Positions 20,417-30,152 of a DNA stretch of 64,000 bases are shown piece after piece. The translations under genes and the position numbers were made by a program. The stretch's first letter is position 1, and the number at the start of each line of letters is the position of its first letter. The stretch lies in NCBI RefSeq assembly GCF_000725805.1, contig NZ_KL647132.1, positions 124,001 to 188,000 on the forward strand. The letters run 5' to 3'. This DNA is from Streptomyces xanthophaeus. GTDB lineage: Bacteria > Actinomycetota > Actinomycetes > Streptomycetales > Streptomycetaceae. A model generated the notes under the pieces. That model saw only the letters and a program-made list of their open reading frames with translations. It searched no databases and was not told the origin of the DNA.

Positions 20417-21358
20417 ATGGGGACGGCCGGGGAAACGGCGGGTACGGCGGAGTTCGGCCAACTGCTCCGCGGCGGCCCCTTCCACCTGGCCCTGCGGGCC
20501 GCCCTGGCCGCCCGCGGGCTCCCCCTGCACCGGGTGCAGCACCGCCTGGCGGCCCGCGGCATCAAGGTCGGGGTCACCAGCCTCAGCTACTGGCAGCAGG
20601 GGGCCCGGCGGCCCCGCCACGCGGAGTCGCTCCGGGCCGTCCGCGCCCTGGAGGAGATCCTGGAACTGCCGGACGGGGCCCTGCTGCGCCTGCTGAGCAC
20701 CCCCGGGCCCGGCACCGGACCCACCCGCCCTCCGGGCCGCTCCTACCGGGCCCTGGTGGACGCGGGCGCGGCGGTGGAACGGCTGCTGGAGTCGATGGAC
20801 CTCCCGCCGGACGGCGGCCTGCACTCGGTGGGCCACCACGAACGGGTCCGCATCGGCCCCGCGGGCGAACTGCGCGGGCGCGACTCCCAGCAGATCGTGC
20901 GCGCGCACCGCGACGGCGTCGACCGCTACCTCGCCGTCCACCACGGCGACCCGGGCTGCGACCCGTCCCGGGTGGAGGTGACGGCGTACGAGAACTGCCG
21001 CACGGGCCGGGTCCGGTGGCACCCCGAGGCGGGGCTGGTGGTCGCCGAGCTGCTCTTCGACGCCCGGCTGCGGCGCGGCGACACGTACGTGTTCGGCTAC
21101 CGCGTCGAGGACGGCACGGGCGCGCGCAGCACCGAGTACGTGCGCGGTTTCAACTACGCGGGCGGCCAGTACATGCTCCAGGTCCGCTTCGACGAGGCCG
21201 CGCTGCCGGTGCGCTGCCTGCGGTTCGCCCGCAGCGGCCCCGGGGCCCCGCGCACCGGCCTGGCGGACCTGACCCCGAGCGGCCGGCACCGGGCGGTGCA
21301 CCTGGTGGAACGCGAGGTGCGGCGCGGGCTCCTGGGCATCGCCTGGGACTGGGCCTGA
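20417..21358 (+). CDS. XRE-type DNA-binding protein of unknown regulon
   Basis: A 313-residue protein from ATG at 20417, chosen for the GAGGAGG 4 nt upstream. The N-terminal ~75 residues look like a Cro/CI helix-turn-helix in Streptomyces style: FHLALRAALAARGLPLHRVQ, then VTSLSYWQQGARRPRH, then a leucine-rich helix EILELPDGALLRLL. The remaining ~200 residues are predicted beta-rich (RVEVTAYENCRTGRVRWHP, YVFGYRVEDGTGARSTEYV) and could be a sensor domain; I do not recognise it. Divergent from the secreted cysteine protease, with repeat sites between them. It ends 3 nt before the convergent Rieske gene stop. Confidence 0.75.
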   Translation: MGTAGETAGTAEFGQLLRGGPFHLALRAALAARGLPLHRVQHRLAARGIKVGVTSLSYWQQGARRPRHAESLRAVRALEEILELPDGALLRLLSTPGPGTGPTRPPGRSYRALVDAGAAVERLLESMDLPPDGGLHSVGHHERVRIGPAGELRGRDSQQIVRAHRDGVDRYLAVHHGDPGCDPSRVEVTAYENCRTGRVRWHPEAGLVVAELLFDARLRRGDTYVFGYRVEDGTGARSTEYVRGFNYAGGQYMLQVRFDEAALPVRCLRFARSGPGAPRTGLADLTPSGRHRAVHLVEREVRRGLLGIAWDWA

Positions 21359-21361
21359 GCG

Positions 21362-21793
21362 TCAGCCCGCGACGAGGTTGCCGTTCTCGGCGCGGACCGG
21401 GACGGCGGGCAGCGGGTCGGTGGCCGGTCCGCGCAGCACCTTGCCGGTGCTCACGTCGAAGCGGCTGCCGTGGCAGGGGCAGTTCCCCTCACCTTCGACG
21501 ATCTTGTCCAGGACGCAGCCGGCGTGCGTGCACTGGGCGCTGAACGCCTTGTACTCCCCCTCCGCCGGGCAGCTGACGATCAGCTTCCGCTCCCGGTAGA
21601 GCTTCGCCCCGCCCACCGGCACGTCGGCGGCGGCCCCCAGCTCCACCGGGGCGGTGGGCGTCGCAGGGGTGTTCCCGCCGCTGTTCGTCGCGATGGAGCA
21701 GGCCGTGAGGGCCGCACCGGCGCCGGCGGCTCCCGCGAGCGCGGCGGCGCCCCGCAGAACGGTACGGCGGGCGGGGGACGGCGACGCGGGCAT
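21362..21793 (-). CDS. Tat-exported Rieske (2Fe-2S) lipoprotein
   Basis: A 143-residue exported iron-sulfur protein. The N terminus has a twin-arginine signal (ARRTVLRGAAALAGAAG) ending in a lipobox (LTAC), then a Ser/Thr/Pro-rich linker. The Rieske ligands are clear: CTHAGCVLD and CPCHGSRFD give Cys-X-His and Cys-X2-His, plus the extra disulfide cysteines. It is much shorter than the QcrA subunit and is typical of small stand-alone actinobacterial Rieske lipoproteins; its redox partner is unknown. The start is ATG at 21793. Confidence 0.92.
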   Translation of the reverse strand: MPASPSPARRTVLRGAAALAGAAGAGAALTACSIATNSGGNTPATPTAPVELGAAADVPVGGAKLYRERKLIVSCPAEGEYKAFSAQCTHAGCVLDKIVEGEGNCPCHGSRFDVSTGKVLRGPATDPLPAVPVRAENGNLVAG

Positions 21794-21864
21794 CTGGTGC
21801 TCCTGGAGGAAGGGCTGCGAGGGGCTGGGCACGGCGCTCCCGACGATACCGCCGCCGGATGGGG

Positions 21865-21870
21865 TACCTT
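21865..21870 (+). promoter_or_regulatory. -10-like TACCTT for a possibly leaderless PfkB kinase
   Basis: TACCTT fits the TAnnnT -10 pattern and ends 7 nt before the GTG at 21878, the spacing expected if transcription starts at the start codon. No Shine-Dalgarno sequence is visible there. No good -35 is seen, so this is tentative. Confidence 0.35.
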
Positions 21871-21877
21871 CCCCCGC

Positions 21878-22759
21878 GTGATCGTCGTCGGCGGAGAAGC
21901 CCTGATCGACCTCGTGCCCGTGGCCCGGCCGCCTGGCGCGCTGCTGCCGCGGCCGGGCGGCGGACCGTACAACACCGCGTTGGCGCTCGGGCGGCTCGGC
22001 GCGGAGGTGGCCTTCTGCTCCCGGGTCTCGGCGGACGGCTTCGGGGAGACCCTGCTGGCCGGGCTGCGGGCGGCCGGGGTGGACCTGTCGCTCGTCCAGC
22101 GCGGGCCCGAGCCGACCACCCTGGCCGTGCCCTCGCTGGGTCCGGACGGCTCGGCCTCGTACGGCTTCTACGTGGAGGGCACCGCGGACCGGCTGTTCAC
22201 CCTGCCCCCCGCCCTCCCGCCAGGGGCCCGGGCTCTCGCGCTCGGCACCTGCTCGCTGGTCCTGGAGCCGGGGGCGAGCGCGTACGAGGACCTGCTGCGC
22301 CGCGAGTCCGGGCGCGGGCTGCTGACCTTGCTGGACCCCAACATCCGGCCCGCGCTGATCGCGGACCCGGCGGCCTACCGGGCCCGGTTCCTGGACCGGC
22401 TGCTGCCCTGCACGACCGTCCTCAAGCTGTCGGAGGAGGACGCGCTGTGGCTCGGGGGCCGGCCCTCGGACTGGCTGGCGGCTGGACCGTCGGCGGTGGT
22501 GCTGACCCGGGGGGCGGCGGGCCTGACGGTGTGGACCCGGGAGGGCGCGGAGCACACGGCCGCGGCCCGGCCGGTCGCCGTGGCCGACACGATCGGGGCG
22601 GGCGACACCGTCAACGCGGCCCTGCTGCACCGGCTGGCGGCCGCGCCCGGCGCCCCGGTGGACTGGCCCCAGGTCCTGGCCTACGCCGCACACGCGGCGT
22701 CCCTGACCTGCAGCCGCCCGGGCGCGGAACCCCCGTACGCAGCCGAACTCACCAGCTGA
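21878..22759 (+). CDS. PfkB-family carbohydrate kinase
   Basis: Probable cytosolic ATP-dependent sugar kinase of 293 residues, fructokinase/ribokinase type. The N-terminal IVVGGEALIDLVPV and GGGPYNTALALGRLGAEVAF match the first PfkB signature, and the C-terminal VADTIGAGDTVNAALL holds the catalytic Asp and anion hole. GTG at 21878 gives a start directly on the first beta strand, and there may be no leader. The substrate cannot be told from sequence; the FYVEGTADRLF segment resembles fructokinase-like members. It diverges from the Rieske gene, with 84 nt between. Confidence 0.88.
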   Translation: MIVVGGEALIDLVPVARPPGALLPRPGGGPYNTALALGRLGAEVAFCSRVSADGFGETLLAGLRAAGVDLSLVQRGPEPTTLAVPSLGPDGSASYGFYVEGTADRLFTLPPALPPGARALALGTCSLVLEPGASAYEDLLRRESGRGLLTLLDPNIRPALIADPAAYRARFLDRLLPCTTVLKLSEEDALWLGGRPSDWLAAGPSAVVLTRGAAGLTVWTREGAEHTAAARPVAVADTIGAGDTVNAALLHRLAAAPGAPVDWPQVLAYAAHAASLTCSRPGAEPPYAAELTS

Positions 22760-22769
22760 CCGGGACGCC

Positions 22770-22797
22770 CCGGGCCCCGTACGGCTGAGGGGCCCGG
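22770..22797. terminator. Hairpin between PfkB kinase and uvrA
   Basis: Arms 22770-22778 and 22789-22797 pair over 9 bp around a 10-nt loop, in the 78-nt gap between convergent genes, so it can serve both strands. Confidence 0.65.
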
Positions 22798-22837
22798 CCT
22801 CATGGCCGGACCCCTCCTCGGCGGTACCGCGCAGCGG

Positions 22838-25843
<3,006 letters not shown>

Positions 25844-26016
25844 GCCGGTCCGCACCTTTCTTGAGAGAGCGGGGGCACGGGCCCCCGTCCCAGGGTATGG
25901 GGGGCGCCTCTGCGATGGACTTGCTGTCTGGACTTCCGAGCGTATAGCACGCACATTCGATTTACGGCACTGCGCAGACCGCTTCACCCGATCGTGTGGC
26001 CGGGGGCCCCGAGCAC

Positions 26017-26022
26017 TAGGCT
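26017..26022 (+). promoter_or_regulatory. -10-like TAGGCT for a possibly leaderless isomerase gene
   Basis: TAGGCT matches the sigma-HrdB -10 pattern and ends 7 nt before the ATG at 26030, with no Shine-Dalgarno sequence in between. This is the geometry of leaderless transcription; a matching -35 is weak. Confidence 0.45.
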
Positions 26023-26029
26023 CGGGACC

Positions 26030-26722
26030 ATGACTGATCATGTGCACGACCTGCGATCTGTACGTGAAGCCACGGACCGACTGCTGACCGCTGTCGCGAA
26101 ACTGGACAACGCCGCCCTGGCCGGGGAGTCACATCTCCCCGGCTGGACCCGCGGGCACATCCTGGCCCACCTCGCACGCAACGCGGACGCCCTCGTCAAC
26201 GTCCTCGAGGGGCGCCCCATGTACGAGAGCGCCTCCGCGCGGGACGCGGACATCGCACGCGACAGCGACCGGTCCCTGGAAGAACACCTGACGGACCTCC
26301 GTGATTCCGGGGCCCGCTTCCTCGCCACCACCGAGCCCGCCCAGGACTGGTCCCGCACGGTCGAGCTGCGCAACGGAGTCACCGACCTCGCGGCCAACGT
26401 GCCCTTCCGCCGGCTCGTCGAGGTCGAGCTGCACCACGTCGACCTGAACATCGGCTACGAGCTCTCGGACCTCTCGGAGGAGTTCACCACCCGCGAGATC
26501 GTCTTCCTCGCCGACCGCTGGTCCGGCCGCCCCGAGGTCCCCCCGGTGACCCTGGAGGCCGGCCCCGGCGAGGTCTGGCACACCGGCGGCACCGAGGGCA
26601 CCCCGGTGGCCCTCCAGGGCCCCCGGGACGAGCTGCTCGGCTGGCTGGCCGGGCGCGGCCGCCGGGGCGCCGGTCTCACCGTCGTGGCCGGAGACGGCCT
26701 CCCCGCGCTCCCGCCGCTCTAG
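26030..26722 (+). CDS. Maleylpyruvate isomerase-type mycothiol-dependent enzyme
   Basis: A 230-residue protein of the DinB-like mycothiol-dependent maleylpyruvate isomerase family. The family start [20 protein letters not shown] and the metal-region motif [21 protein letters not shown] (shown in part) occupy residues ~9-56. [16 protein letters not shown] (~138-153) carries the second His cluster. Such enzymes use mycothiol, the actinobacterial thiol, but the substrate here is not known. It is followed after 9 nt by an MBL-fold hydrolase, suggesting a two-step detoxification or degradation pair. Divergent from uvrA. Confidence 0.88.
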   Translation: MTDHVHDLRSVREATDRLLTAVAKLDNAALAGESHLPGWTRGHILAHLARNADALVNVLEGRPMYESASARDADIARDSDRSLEEHLTDLRDSGARFLATTEPAQDWSRTVELRNGVTDLAANVPFRRLVEVELHHVDLNIGYELSDLSEEFTTREIVFLADRWSGRPEVPPVTLEAGPGEVWHTGGTEGTPVALQGPRDELLGWLAGRGRRGAGLTVVAGDGLPALPPL

Positions 26723-26731
26723 GATCAGGAC

Positions 26732-27388
26732 ATGACGTACAGCGGAGCGGTCAAGGTCGGCGGTCCGGCCGACGTACACGAACTCGCGGACCTGATGATT
26801 TCCAAGGTCGCGGTGGGCGCGATGAACAACAACGCCTACCTGCTGCGCTGCCGGGCCACCGGCAAGCAGCTGCTGATCGACGCGGCCGCGGACGCGGACG
26901 CGCTGCTCAGCCTGATCGGGGAGGACGGCATCGAGTCCGTCGTCACCACCCACCGGCACGGCGACCACTGGGGCGCGCTGCAGAGCGTCGTCGAGGCGAC
27001 GGGCGCGACCACGTACGCGGGCGCCTACGACGCCGAGGGCATCCCGGTGCCGACCGACGTCCCGGTCGCGGACGGCGACACCGTACGCGTCGGCCGGGTC
27101 GAGCTGACCGCGCGGCACCTGGTCGGCCACACCCCCGGCTCGATCGCCCTGATCTACGACGACCCGCACGGGCACCCGCACGTGTTCACCGGCGACTGCC
27201 TCTTCCCGGGCGGCGTCGGCAACACCTGGGGCGACCCGAAGGCCTTCGCGCAGCTGGTCGACGACGTCGAGCACAAGCTCTTCGAGCAGCTGCCGGACGA
27301 GGCCTGGGTCTACCCGGGACACGGCAACGACACCACTCTCGGCGCCGAGCGGCCGCACCTGGCCGAGTGGCGCGAGCGCGGCTGGTAG
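26732..27388 (+). CDS. MBL-fold metallohydrolase (glyoxalase II-like)
   Basis: A 218-residue zinc hydrolase. The metal motif is TTHRHGDHWGALQSV (~73-87), with later ligands in HTPGSIALIYDD (~128) and FTGDCLFPGGVGNT (~148), and the closing VYPGHGNDTTLG. This is the glyoxalase II-like layout of thioester hydrolases. It starts 9 nt after the mycothiol-dependent isomerase gene, behind an AGGA ribosome site, so hydrolysis of a mycothiol conjugate or product is a reasonable inference but is not shown. Confidence 0.9.
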   Translation: MTYSGAVKVGGPADVHELADLMISKVAVGAMNNNAYLLRCRATGKQLLIDAAADADALLSLIGEDGIESVVTTHRHGDHWGALQSVVEATGATTYAGAYDAEGIPVPTDVPVADGDTVRVGRVELTARHLVGHTPGSIALIYDDPHGHPHVFTGDCLFPGGVGNTWGDPKAFAQLVDDVEHKLFEQLPDEAWVYPGHGNDTTLGAERPHLAEWRERGW

Positions 27389-27486
27389 ACGGCCCGCGCG
27401 TCAATTCCGGTACGCGCTGCACTCCTTCCGGTCGATGAAGGCCGAACGCACGTCCTGACGGCCGGGGAGGGGGTATCTGCTGCTCC

Positions 27487-28875
27487 ATGCGACAAGACCC
27501 CTCCCCGACCCCGACCGGCACCTCCGGGCCCGGGATGCTGCGGCTCGCCTCGGCCTCGCTCGCCGGCACCGCCATCGAGTTCTACGACTTCTTCGTCTAC
27601 GGCACGGCCGCGGCCCTGGTGCTCGGCCCGCTCTTCTTCCCCTCCTTCTCCCCCCTCGCCGGGACCCTCGCCGCGTTCGGCACCTTCGGCGTCGGCTTCC
27701 TCGCCCGCCCGCTGGGCTCGGCCCTGTTCGGCCACATCGGCGACCGCTACGGCCGTCGGCCCGTACTGCTGGGCTCCCTGCTGCTCACCGGCCTCGCCAC
27801 GGTGGCCGTCGGCTGCGTCCCGACCTTCGCCTCGATCGGCGTGGCCGCGCCCCTCCTGCTGCTCCTGCTGCGCTTCCTGCAGGGGCTGGGCCTGGGCGGT
27901 GAATGGGGCGGGGCCGTCCTGCTGACCGCCGAGCACGCCCCCGAGCGGCGGCGCGGGCTCTGGTCGAGCTTCCCGCAGATCGGTCCGTCGGTGGGGTTCC
28001 TGCTGGCCAACGGGATCGTCCTGGCCCTGTCCGCGACCCTCACCGAGGCCCAGTTCACCTCCTGGGGCTGGCGGGTGCCGTTCTGGGCGGCCGGGCTGCT
28101 GGCCCTCGCCGGGCTGTGGCTGCGCCGCTCGGTGGAGGAGACCCCGCAGTTCCGCGCGCTCGCCGAGTCCGGGCGGCGGGCCGAGGCCCCGCTGGCCGAG
28201 GTGGTCCGCGGCCACTGGCGGCTGCTGCTGCTGACCGGCGGGGCGCTCGCCGTGGGTTACGCCGTCTTCTACGCGGTCACCACCTGGTCCCTCGCCTACG
28301 CCACCGAGCAGCTCGGGGTGAGCCGCACGGTGGTGCTGGCCTGCATCATGGGCGCGGTCGCGCTCAAGGGACTGGTGACTCCGCTGGTCGCGGTGGCGGG
28401 CGACCGGTACGGGCGCCGGCCCCTGTGCCTGGCCGGATGCACGGCCTGCGCCCTGTGGATGTTCCCGCTCGTGGCCCTGCTGGACACGGCCGATCCCCTG
28501 CTGATGACCCTGGGCTTCGTCGTGGCGCTGCTGGGCATGGTGACGATGTTCGCGGTGGTGGGGGCGTACCTGCCCGAGCTGTACGCCCCGCGGATCCGCT
28601 GCACGGGCGCGGCCGTCGGCTACAACCTCGGCGGGGTGCTGGGCGGGGCGCTGACCCCGCTCGTGGCGACGGCCCTGGCGGACGGTTCCGGTCCGCCGTG
28701 GGGCGTGGCGGTGTACCTGACGGCCGTCGCCCTGCTCAGCCTGGGCTGCTTCGCGCTGCTGCCGGAGACCGCTCCGGCGGCGCTCAGCAGGCGGGCGCGT
28801 ACGGATACGGATGCTGGTGCGGGTACGGGTGCGGGTACGGAGAAGGGGGCGGCCGAAGCGGCCGCCCCCGTGTAG
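27487..28875 (+). CDS. MFS transporter of the metabolite:H+ symporter type
   Basis: A 462-residue membrane protein with about 12 helices. The start IEFYDFFVYGTAAALVLGP and the loop FGHIGDRYGRRPVLLGSLLLT are typical of the MHS (KgtP/ProP/ShiA) subfamily. GLGLGGEWGGAVLLTAEHAP (~135) and a second GDRYGRRPL loop (~300) confirm it. The substrate is probably an organic acid or betaine, not resolvable here. The last 25 residues are a cytoplasmic Thr/Asp/Gly/Ala repeat ([16 protein letters not shown]), and the 3' coding end forms a terminator-like hairpin. Confidence 0.92.
   Translation: MRQDPSPTPTGTSGPGMLRLASASLAGTAIEFYDFFVYGTAAALVLGPLFFPSFSPLAGTLAAFGTFGVGFLARPLGSALFGHIGDRYGRRPVLLGSLLLTGLATVAVGCVPTFASIGVAAPLLLLLLRFLQGLGLGGEWGGAVLLTAEHAPERRRGLWSSFPQIGPSVGFLLANGIVLALSATLTEAQFTSWGWRVPFWAAGLLALAGLWLRRSVEETPQFRALAESGRRAEAPLAEVVRGHWRLLLLTGGALAVGYAVFYAVTTWSLAYATEQLGVSRTVVLACIMGAVALKGLVTPLVAVAGDRYGRRPLCLAGCTACALWMFPLVALLDTADPLLMTLGFVVALLGMVTMFAVVGAYLPELYAPRIRCTGAAVGYNLGGVLGGALTPLVATALADGSGPPWGVAVYLTAVALLSLGCFALLPETAPAALSRRARTDTDAGAGTGAGTEKGAAEAAAPV
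28845..28869 (+). terminator. Terminator hairpin inside the 3' end of the MHS transporter gene
   Basis: Perfect 11-bp arms (28845-28855, 28859-28869) with a 3-nt loop lie within the last codons of the transporter, 6 nt before its end. Only 27 nt separate it from the convergent terC, so the stop region doubles as terminator. Confidence 0.7.
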
Positions 28876-28902
28876 CTCCCGTAGCCCTCGCAACTACCGG
28901 CG

Positions 28903-29883
28903 TTACGCCTCGACGCTCTCCTGGGCGGCGGCCTCGGCAGCCGCCTGCTTCTTGGAGGCGATGAGGCTGGTGATCGTGGTGATCACCAGGACGCCGCAGA
29001 TCACGCCGAGGGAGACGGGGATCGAGATCACCGGGACGTGCACCCCGCTCTCGTGCAGGGCGTGCAGCACCAGCTTGACGCCGATGAAGCCCAGGATGAT
29101 CGAGAGGCCGTAGCTGAGGTGGACGAGCTTCTTGAGCAGTCCGCCGATGAGGAAGTAGAGCTGGCGCAGACCCATCAGCGCGAAGGCGTTCGCGGTGAAC
29201 ACGATGTACGGGTCCTGGGTGAGGCCGAAGATCGCGGGGATCGAGTCCAGGGCGAAGAGCACGTCGGTGGTGCCGATGGCGAGCATGACGACCATGAGCG
29301 GGGTCAGGACGCGCTTGCCGTTGGTCTCGATGAAGAGCTTGGTGCCGTGGTACTTGTCGGCGACGCCGAACTTCCTCTCGACGGACTTCAGGAGGCGGTT
29401 CTCCTCGAACTCCTCCTCGTCCTCGTCCTTGCGGGCCTCCTGGATCAGCTTCCAGGCGGTGTAGATGAGGAACGCGCCGAAGATGTAGAAGACCCAGGAG
29501 AAGCTGGCGATGATCGCCGCGCCGGCCGCGATGAAGATCGCGCGCAGCACCAGGGCGATGAGCACGCCCACGAGCAGGACCCGCTGCTGGAGGTGGGAGG
29601 GCACCGCGAACTTCGCCATGATCAGGACGAAGACGAAGAGGTTGTCCACGCTCAGGGACTTCTCGGTGATGAAGCCGGCGAAGAACTCCTGGGAGGCCTG
29701 GCCGTTGCCGAAGAACCACAGGCCGAGGCCGAAGAGTCCGGCGAGGACGATCCAGACGATCGTCCAGGTGCCCGCTTCCTTGATCGATACGTCGTGCGGT
29801 TTGCGGCCGATGAAGAAATCGGCGCCGATGAGGAGCGACAGACCGAGAATGGTCAACGCCCACAGGGTCCAGGAAACTTCCAC
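28903..29883 (-). CDS. TerC-family integral membrane protein (metal efflux)
   Basis: About 326 residues with roughly nine membrane helices. Family blocks include LLIGADFFIGRKPHDVS, ITEKSLSVDNLFVFVLIMA (~80-98) and AIGTTDVLFALDSIPAIFGL (~207-226), whose membrane Asp/Asn residues are thought to carry Mn2+. A Lys/Glu/Asp-rich loop EARKDEDEEEFEENRLL is cytoplasmic. I prefer GTG at 29883 because GGAGG lies 10 nt before it; GTG at 29892 would leave only 1 nt. The leader is a yybP-ykoY manganese riboswitch, so the likely job is manganese export or loading of exported Mn enzymes. Confidence 0.93.
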   Translation of the reverse strand: MEVSWTLWALTILGLSLLIGADFFIGRKPHDVSIKEAGTWTIVWIVLAGLFGLGLWFFGNGQASQEFFAGFITEKSLSVDNLFVFVLIMAKFAVPSHLQQRVLLVGVLIALVLRAIFIAAGAAIIASFSWVFYIFGAFLIYTAWKLIQEARKDEDEEEFEENRLLKSVERKFGVADKYHGTKLFIETNGKRVLTPLMVVMLAIGTTDVLFALDSIPAIFGLTQDPYIVFTANAFALMGLRQLYFLIGGLLKKLVHLSYGLSIILGFIGVKLVLHALHESGVHVPVISIPVSLGVICGVLVITTITSLIASKKQAAAEAAAQESVEA

Positions 29884-29929
29884 GGTAAACACGCCTCCGG
29901 CGGATGGCTCAGCACTTCGTCAGCGTCAT

Positions 29930-30066
29930 CGCTGCCGGAGGTCTCTTCCACCCGGACGGCCTGGAGGCCGTGGGCCGACGCCCCGGGCCCGGCGGCGGTC
30001 GTTCACCGCAGCGGTCCGTATTGACGGGTACGTCGTAGCAGGAAAGCAGGAATACTCCCCTCCGCA
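29930..30066 (-). ncRNA. yybP-ykoY (Mn2+) riboswitch in the terC leader
   Basis: Read on the minus strand, the leader begins GGGGAGTA (30060-30053), the conserved 5' strand of the class. It continues with ACCCGTCAATAC (30033-30022), the conserved first metal-binding loop, and ends with the second conserved loop GAAGAGACCTCCGG (around 29947-29934). A GC-rich variable arm lies between. The order, spacing and position in front of a terC gene fit the yybP-ykoY family, which senses Mn2+ and turns on efflux genes. The ribosome site GGAGG lies about 40 nt downstream of the aptamer, so control may be translational. Confidence 0.9.
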
Positions 30067-30072
30067 CCGCTT

Positions 30073-30102
30073 AGCCTACCCGGCCGAGGCGGATTAGGTA
30101 AA
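30073..30102 (-). promoter_or_regulatory. sigma-HrdB-type promoter for the riboswitch-terC transcript
   Basis: On the minus strand, -35 TTTACC (30102-30097) and -10 TAGGCT (30078-30073) are separated by 18 bp. The predicted start near 30066 falls just before GGGGAGTA, exactly where the riboswitch should begin, which supports both assignments. Confidence 0.7.
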
Positions 30103-30152
30103 GGGAGTACCAAGGACTGGTCAGCGGCAGGTCATCCGCCCGCCGCTTCCCG

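Noticed and set aside
25844..26029. LexA/SOS box upstream of uvrA
   Set aside because: tcgaatgtgcgtgc resembles one half of the actinobacterial LexA site, but the second half (gttcga) is missing.
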